Of a stretch of DNA of 64,000 nucleotides, positions 61,001-64,000 are shown one piece after another (within the stretch, counting starts at the first letter, position 1; each line of letters begins with the position of its first letter). This DNA comes from Parapristionchus giblindavisi. Its lineage: Eukaryota; Nematoda; Chromadorea; Rhabditida; Diplogasteridae. The DNA is taken from positions 930,001 to 994,000 of the forward strand of contig CALSFV010000219.1 of NCBI GenBank assembly GCA_943737045.1, read 5' to 3'. The notes below the pieces were generated by a model. That model did no database searches. It saw only the letters and a program-made list of their open reading frames with translations, and was not told the DNA's origin. The position numbers were made by a program, and so were the translations under genes.

Positions 61001-64000
61001 GCAAAATACTCAGAATTTTTTGCTCTTTCGTTTGGTATATGACACGCTGGGTTTAGCAGAAAATTTTTCATGTCAGGTATACTTTTGGTCTTATCAGAGT
61101 GAAAGCTACTTTTGTACTTTGGGCATTGTGGAATCAACACAAGATTACAGTTTGACATGAACTGAAGTGTAGATTATTCAGAATTTTTTGCTCTTTCACG
61201 TGGTATATGCTACGATAAGTTTAGATTAAATATTGGCGTGTCACGAATTCTTTATTGCCAAAAATGCATAATTCAATTTTGTAAATTCGGCTGAAGTGCC
61301 CGTTGTTCAACATGGGAACGAGCAAAATACTCAGAATTTTTTGCTCTTTCGTTTAGTATATGACACGCTGGGTCTAGCAGAAAATTATTCATGTCAGGTA
61401 TTCTTTTGATCTTATCAGAGTGAAAGCTACTTTTGTACTTTGGGCATTGTGGAATCAACACAAGATTACAGTTTGACATGAACTGAAGTGTAGATTATTC
61501 AGAATTTTTTGCTCTTTCACGTGGTATATGCTACGATAAGTTTAGATTAAATATTGGCGTGTCACGAATTCTTTAATGCTAAAAATGCATGGTTCAATGT
61601 TGCTAATTCGGCTGGAGCGGCCGTTGTTCAACATGGAAAGTTGCAAAATACTCAGAATTTTTTGCTCTTTCGTTTGGTATATGACACGCTGGGTCTAGCA
61701 GAAAATTTTTCATGTGAGGTATTCTTTTGCTCTTATCAGAGTGAAAGCTACTTTTGTACTTTGGGCATTGTGGAATCAACACAAAATTACAGTTTGACAT
61801 GAATTGAAGTGTAGATTATTCAGAATTTTTTGCTCTTTCACGTGGTATATGCTACGATAAGTTTAGATTAAATATTGGCGTGTCACGAATTCTTTAATGC
61901 TAAAAATGCATGGTTCAATGTTGCTAATTCGGCTGGAGCGGCCGTTGTTCAACATGGGAACGTGCAAAATACTCAGAATTTTTTGCTCTTTCGTTTGGTA
62001 TATGACACGCTGGGTCTAGCAGAAAATTTTTCATGTCAGGTATTCTTTTGGTCTTATCAGAGTGAAAGCTACTTTTGTACTTTGGGCATTGTGGAATCAA
62101 CACAAAATTACAGTTTGACATGAACTGAAGTGTAGATTATTCAGAATTTTTTGCTCTTTCACGTGGTATATGCTACGATAAGTTTAGATTAAATATTGGC
62201 GTGTCACGAATTCTTTAATGCTAAAAATGCATGGTTCAATGTTGTTAATTCGGCTGGAGCGGCCGTTGTTCAACATGGAACGTTGCAAAATACTCAGAAT
62301 TTTTTGCTCTTTCGTTTGGTATATGACACGCTGGGTTTAGCAGAAAATTTTTCATGTCAGGTATACTTTTGGTCTTATCAGAGTGAAAGCTACTTTTGTA
62401 CTTTGGGCATTGTGGAATCAACACAAGATTACAGTTTGACATGAACTGAAGTGTAGATTATTCAGAATTTTTTGCTCTTTCACGTGGTATATGCTACGAT
62501 AAGTTTAGATTAAATATTGGCGTGTCACGAATTCTTTATTGCCAAAAATGCATAATTCAATTTTGTAAATTCGGCTGAAGTGCCCGTTGTTCAACATGGG
62601 AACGAGCAAAATACTCAGAATTTTTTGCTCTTTCGTTTGGTATATGACACGCTGGGTCTAGCAGAAAATTTTTCATGTCAGGTATACTTTTGGTCTTATC
62701 AGAGTGAAAGCTACTTTTGTACTTTGGGCATTGTGGAATCAACACAAGATAACAGTTTGACATGAACTGAAGTGTAGATTATTCAGAATTTTTTGCTCTT
62801 TCACGTGGTATATGCTACGATAAGTTTAGATTAAATATTGGCGTGTCACGAATTCTTTAATGCTAAAAATGCATGGTTCAATGTTGTTAATTCGGCTGGA
62901 GCGGCCGTTGTTCAACATGGAACGTTGCAAAATACTCAGAATTTTTTGCTCTTTCGTTTGGTATATGACACGCTGGGTCTAGCAGAAAATTTTTCATGTG
63001 AGGTATTCTTTTGCTCTTATCAGAGTGAAAGCTACTTTTGTACTTTGGGCATTGTGGAATCAACACAAAATTACAGTTTGACATGAACTGAAGTGTAGAT
63101 TATTCAGAATTTTTTGCTCTTTCACGTGGTATATGCTACGATAAGTTTAGATTAAATATTGGCGTGTCACGAATTCTTTAATGCTAAAAATGCATGGTTC
63201 AATGTTGCTAATTCGGCTGGAGCGGCCGTTGTTCAACATGGGAACGTGCAAAATACTCAGAATTTTTTGCTCTTTCGTTTGGTATATGACACGCTGGGTC
63301 TAGCAGAAAATTTTTCATGTCAGGTATTCTTTTGGTCTTATCAGAGTGAAAGCTACTTTTGTACTTTGGGCATTGTGGAATCAACACAAAATTACAGTTT
63401 GACATGAACTGAAGTGTAGATTATTCAGAATTTTTTGCTCTTTCACGTGGTATATGCTACGATAAGTTTAGATTAAATATTGGCGTGTCACGAATTCTTT
63501 AATGCTAAAAATGCATGGTTCAATGTTGTTAATTCGGCTGGAGCGGCCGTTGTTCAACATGGAACGTTGCAAAATACTCAGAATTTTTTGCTCTTTCGTT
63601 TGGTATATGACACGCTGGGTTTAGCAGAAAATTTTTCATGTCAGGTATACTTTTGGTCTTATCAGAGTGAAAGCTACTTTTGTACTTTGGGCATTGTGGA
63701 ATCAACACAAAATTACAGTTTGACATGAACTGAAGTGTAGATTATTCAGAATTTTTTGCTCTTTCACGTGGTATATGCTACGATAAGTTTAGATTAAATA
63801 TTGGCGTGTCACGAATTCTTTAATGCTAAAAATGCATGGTTCAATGTTGCTAATTCGGCTGGAGCGGCCGTTGTTCAACATGGGAACGTGCAAAATACTC
63901 AGAATTTTTTGCTCTTTCGTTTGGTATATGACACGCTGGGTTTAGCAGAAAATTTTTCATGTCAGGTATACTTTTGGTCTTATCAGAGTGAAAGCTACTT
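55012..64000 (+). repeat. Domain 9: B-dominated block, 1284-bp repeat
   Basis: Repeat unit A2 (or a B/A2 chimera), B with 'tgtgaggtattcttttgctc', B with 'gggaacgtgc', and Bv with 'gggtttagc': four units, 1284 bp. Copies start at 55012, 56296, 58971 and 61218; a related set starts at 62502 with a B/A/B unit. Full order: A2 55012; B 55333; B 55654; Bv 55975; B/A2 56296; B 56617; B 56938; Bv 57259; Bd 57580; Bv 57900; S 58221; Bd 58330; Bv 58650; A2 58971; B 59292; B 59613; Bv 59934; B 60255; B 60576; Bv 60897; B/A2 61218; B 61539; B 61860; Bv 62181; B/A/B 62502; Bv 62823; B 63144; Bv 63465; partial B 63786. The three units 59934-60896 are an internal 963-bp expansion. Confidence 0.92.

Larger units (their letters stand above)
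39175..64000 (+). repeat. 321-bp satellite array, right part
   Basis: Same satellite, same orientation, resuming after the insertion exactly in phase. The split unit has 117 bp on the left and 204 bp on the right once the 3-bp duplicated CAG is counted once, giving 321 bp. The class mix changes along this part: first S and Bd units, then B/A chimeras, then almost only B-class units with a distinct set of variants. The window ends inside a unit that starts at 63786, so the array continues to the right. Confidence 0.98.

Noticed and set aside
1..64000. CRISPR array
   Set aside because: The repeated units are 321 bp and contiguous, without unique spacers, and there are no cas genes.
1..64000. 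Bacterial or organellar origin
   Set aside because: No coding region, operon, rRNA or tRNA occurs in 64 kb, and long satellite arrays with higher-order repeats are a feature of nuclear eukaryotic chromosomes.

Overview
The whole 64 kb is one head-to-tail satellite DNA array of a nuclear eukaryotic genome, interrupted once by a short mobile element. I see no protein gene, tRNA, rRNA or CRISPR array. The basic monomer is 321 bp, A+T-rich, always in the same orientation, and nearly every full monomer carries one EcoRI site (GAATTC). The array runs off both window edges. This layout is typical of centromeric or pericentromeric heterochromatin, but nothing here identifies the species.

Setting each monomer start at the base after 'gctacgata', I could phase the window completely. 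It holds 216 units: a partial unit at each edge, 27 short units of 109 bp, 35 units of 320 bp (34 with the same one-base deletion, one with a different one), and the rest of 321 bp, one of them split by the insertion. These lengths plus the insertion (743 bp + 3 bp target duplication) account exactly for the distance between the first and last unit starts. Unit types used below: A (begins agtttcgataaag, has gaagtgcccg); B (begins agtttagattaaa, has gagcggccg); Bc (B with tatgtgac instead of tatatgac); Bv (B with gttgttaattc); Bd (B with one A lost in gttgcaaatac, 320 bp); S (109 bp, lacks monomer positions 1-212); A2 (A with cgtttagtat and ttttgatct); and A/B chimeras.

Layout: 1-4277 mainly A-B dimers (642 bp); 4278-8240 S-Bd-X units of 750 bp; 8241-15410 A-B dimers with chimeras; 15411-26858 mixed blocks with long duplications; 26859-38431 a regular 1392-bp higher-order repeat (A-Bc-S-Bd-Bv), eight full copies plus a broken ninth; 38432-39174 the inserted element; 39175-45804 S- and Bd-rich, including three tandem 429-bp S-Bd units; 45805-51370 rich in B/A chimeras; 51371-55011 a duplicated 1500-bp unit; 55012-64000 a B-dominated domain with a 1284-bp A2-B-B-Bv repeat.

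The insertion has 19-bp imperfect terminal inverted repeats (15/19 matching), a 3-bp CAG target duplication, several hairpins and two 80-bp direct repeats, and encodes no transposase. It looks like a non-autonomous DNA transposon (MITE-like), possibly PIF/Harbinger-related. The numerous short open frames in the array are by-products of a conserved repeat and are not annotated as genes. All identity and count statements were made by eye.
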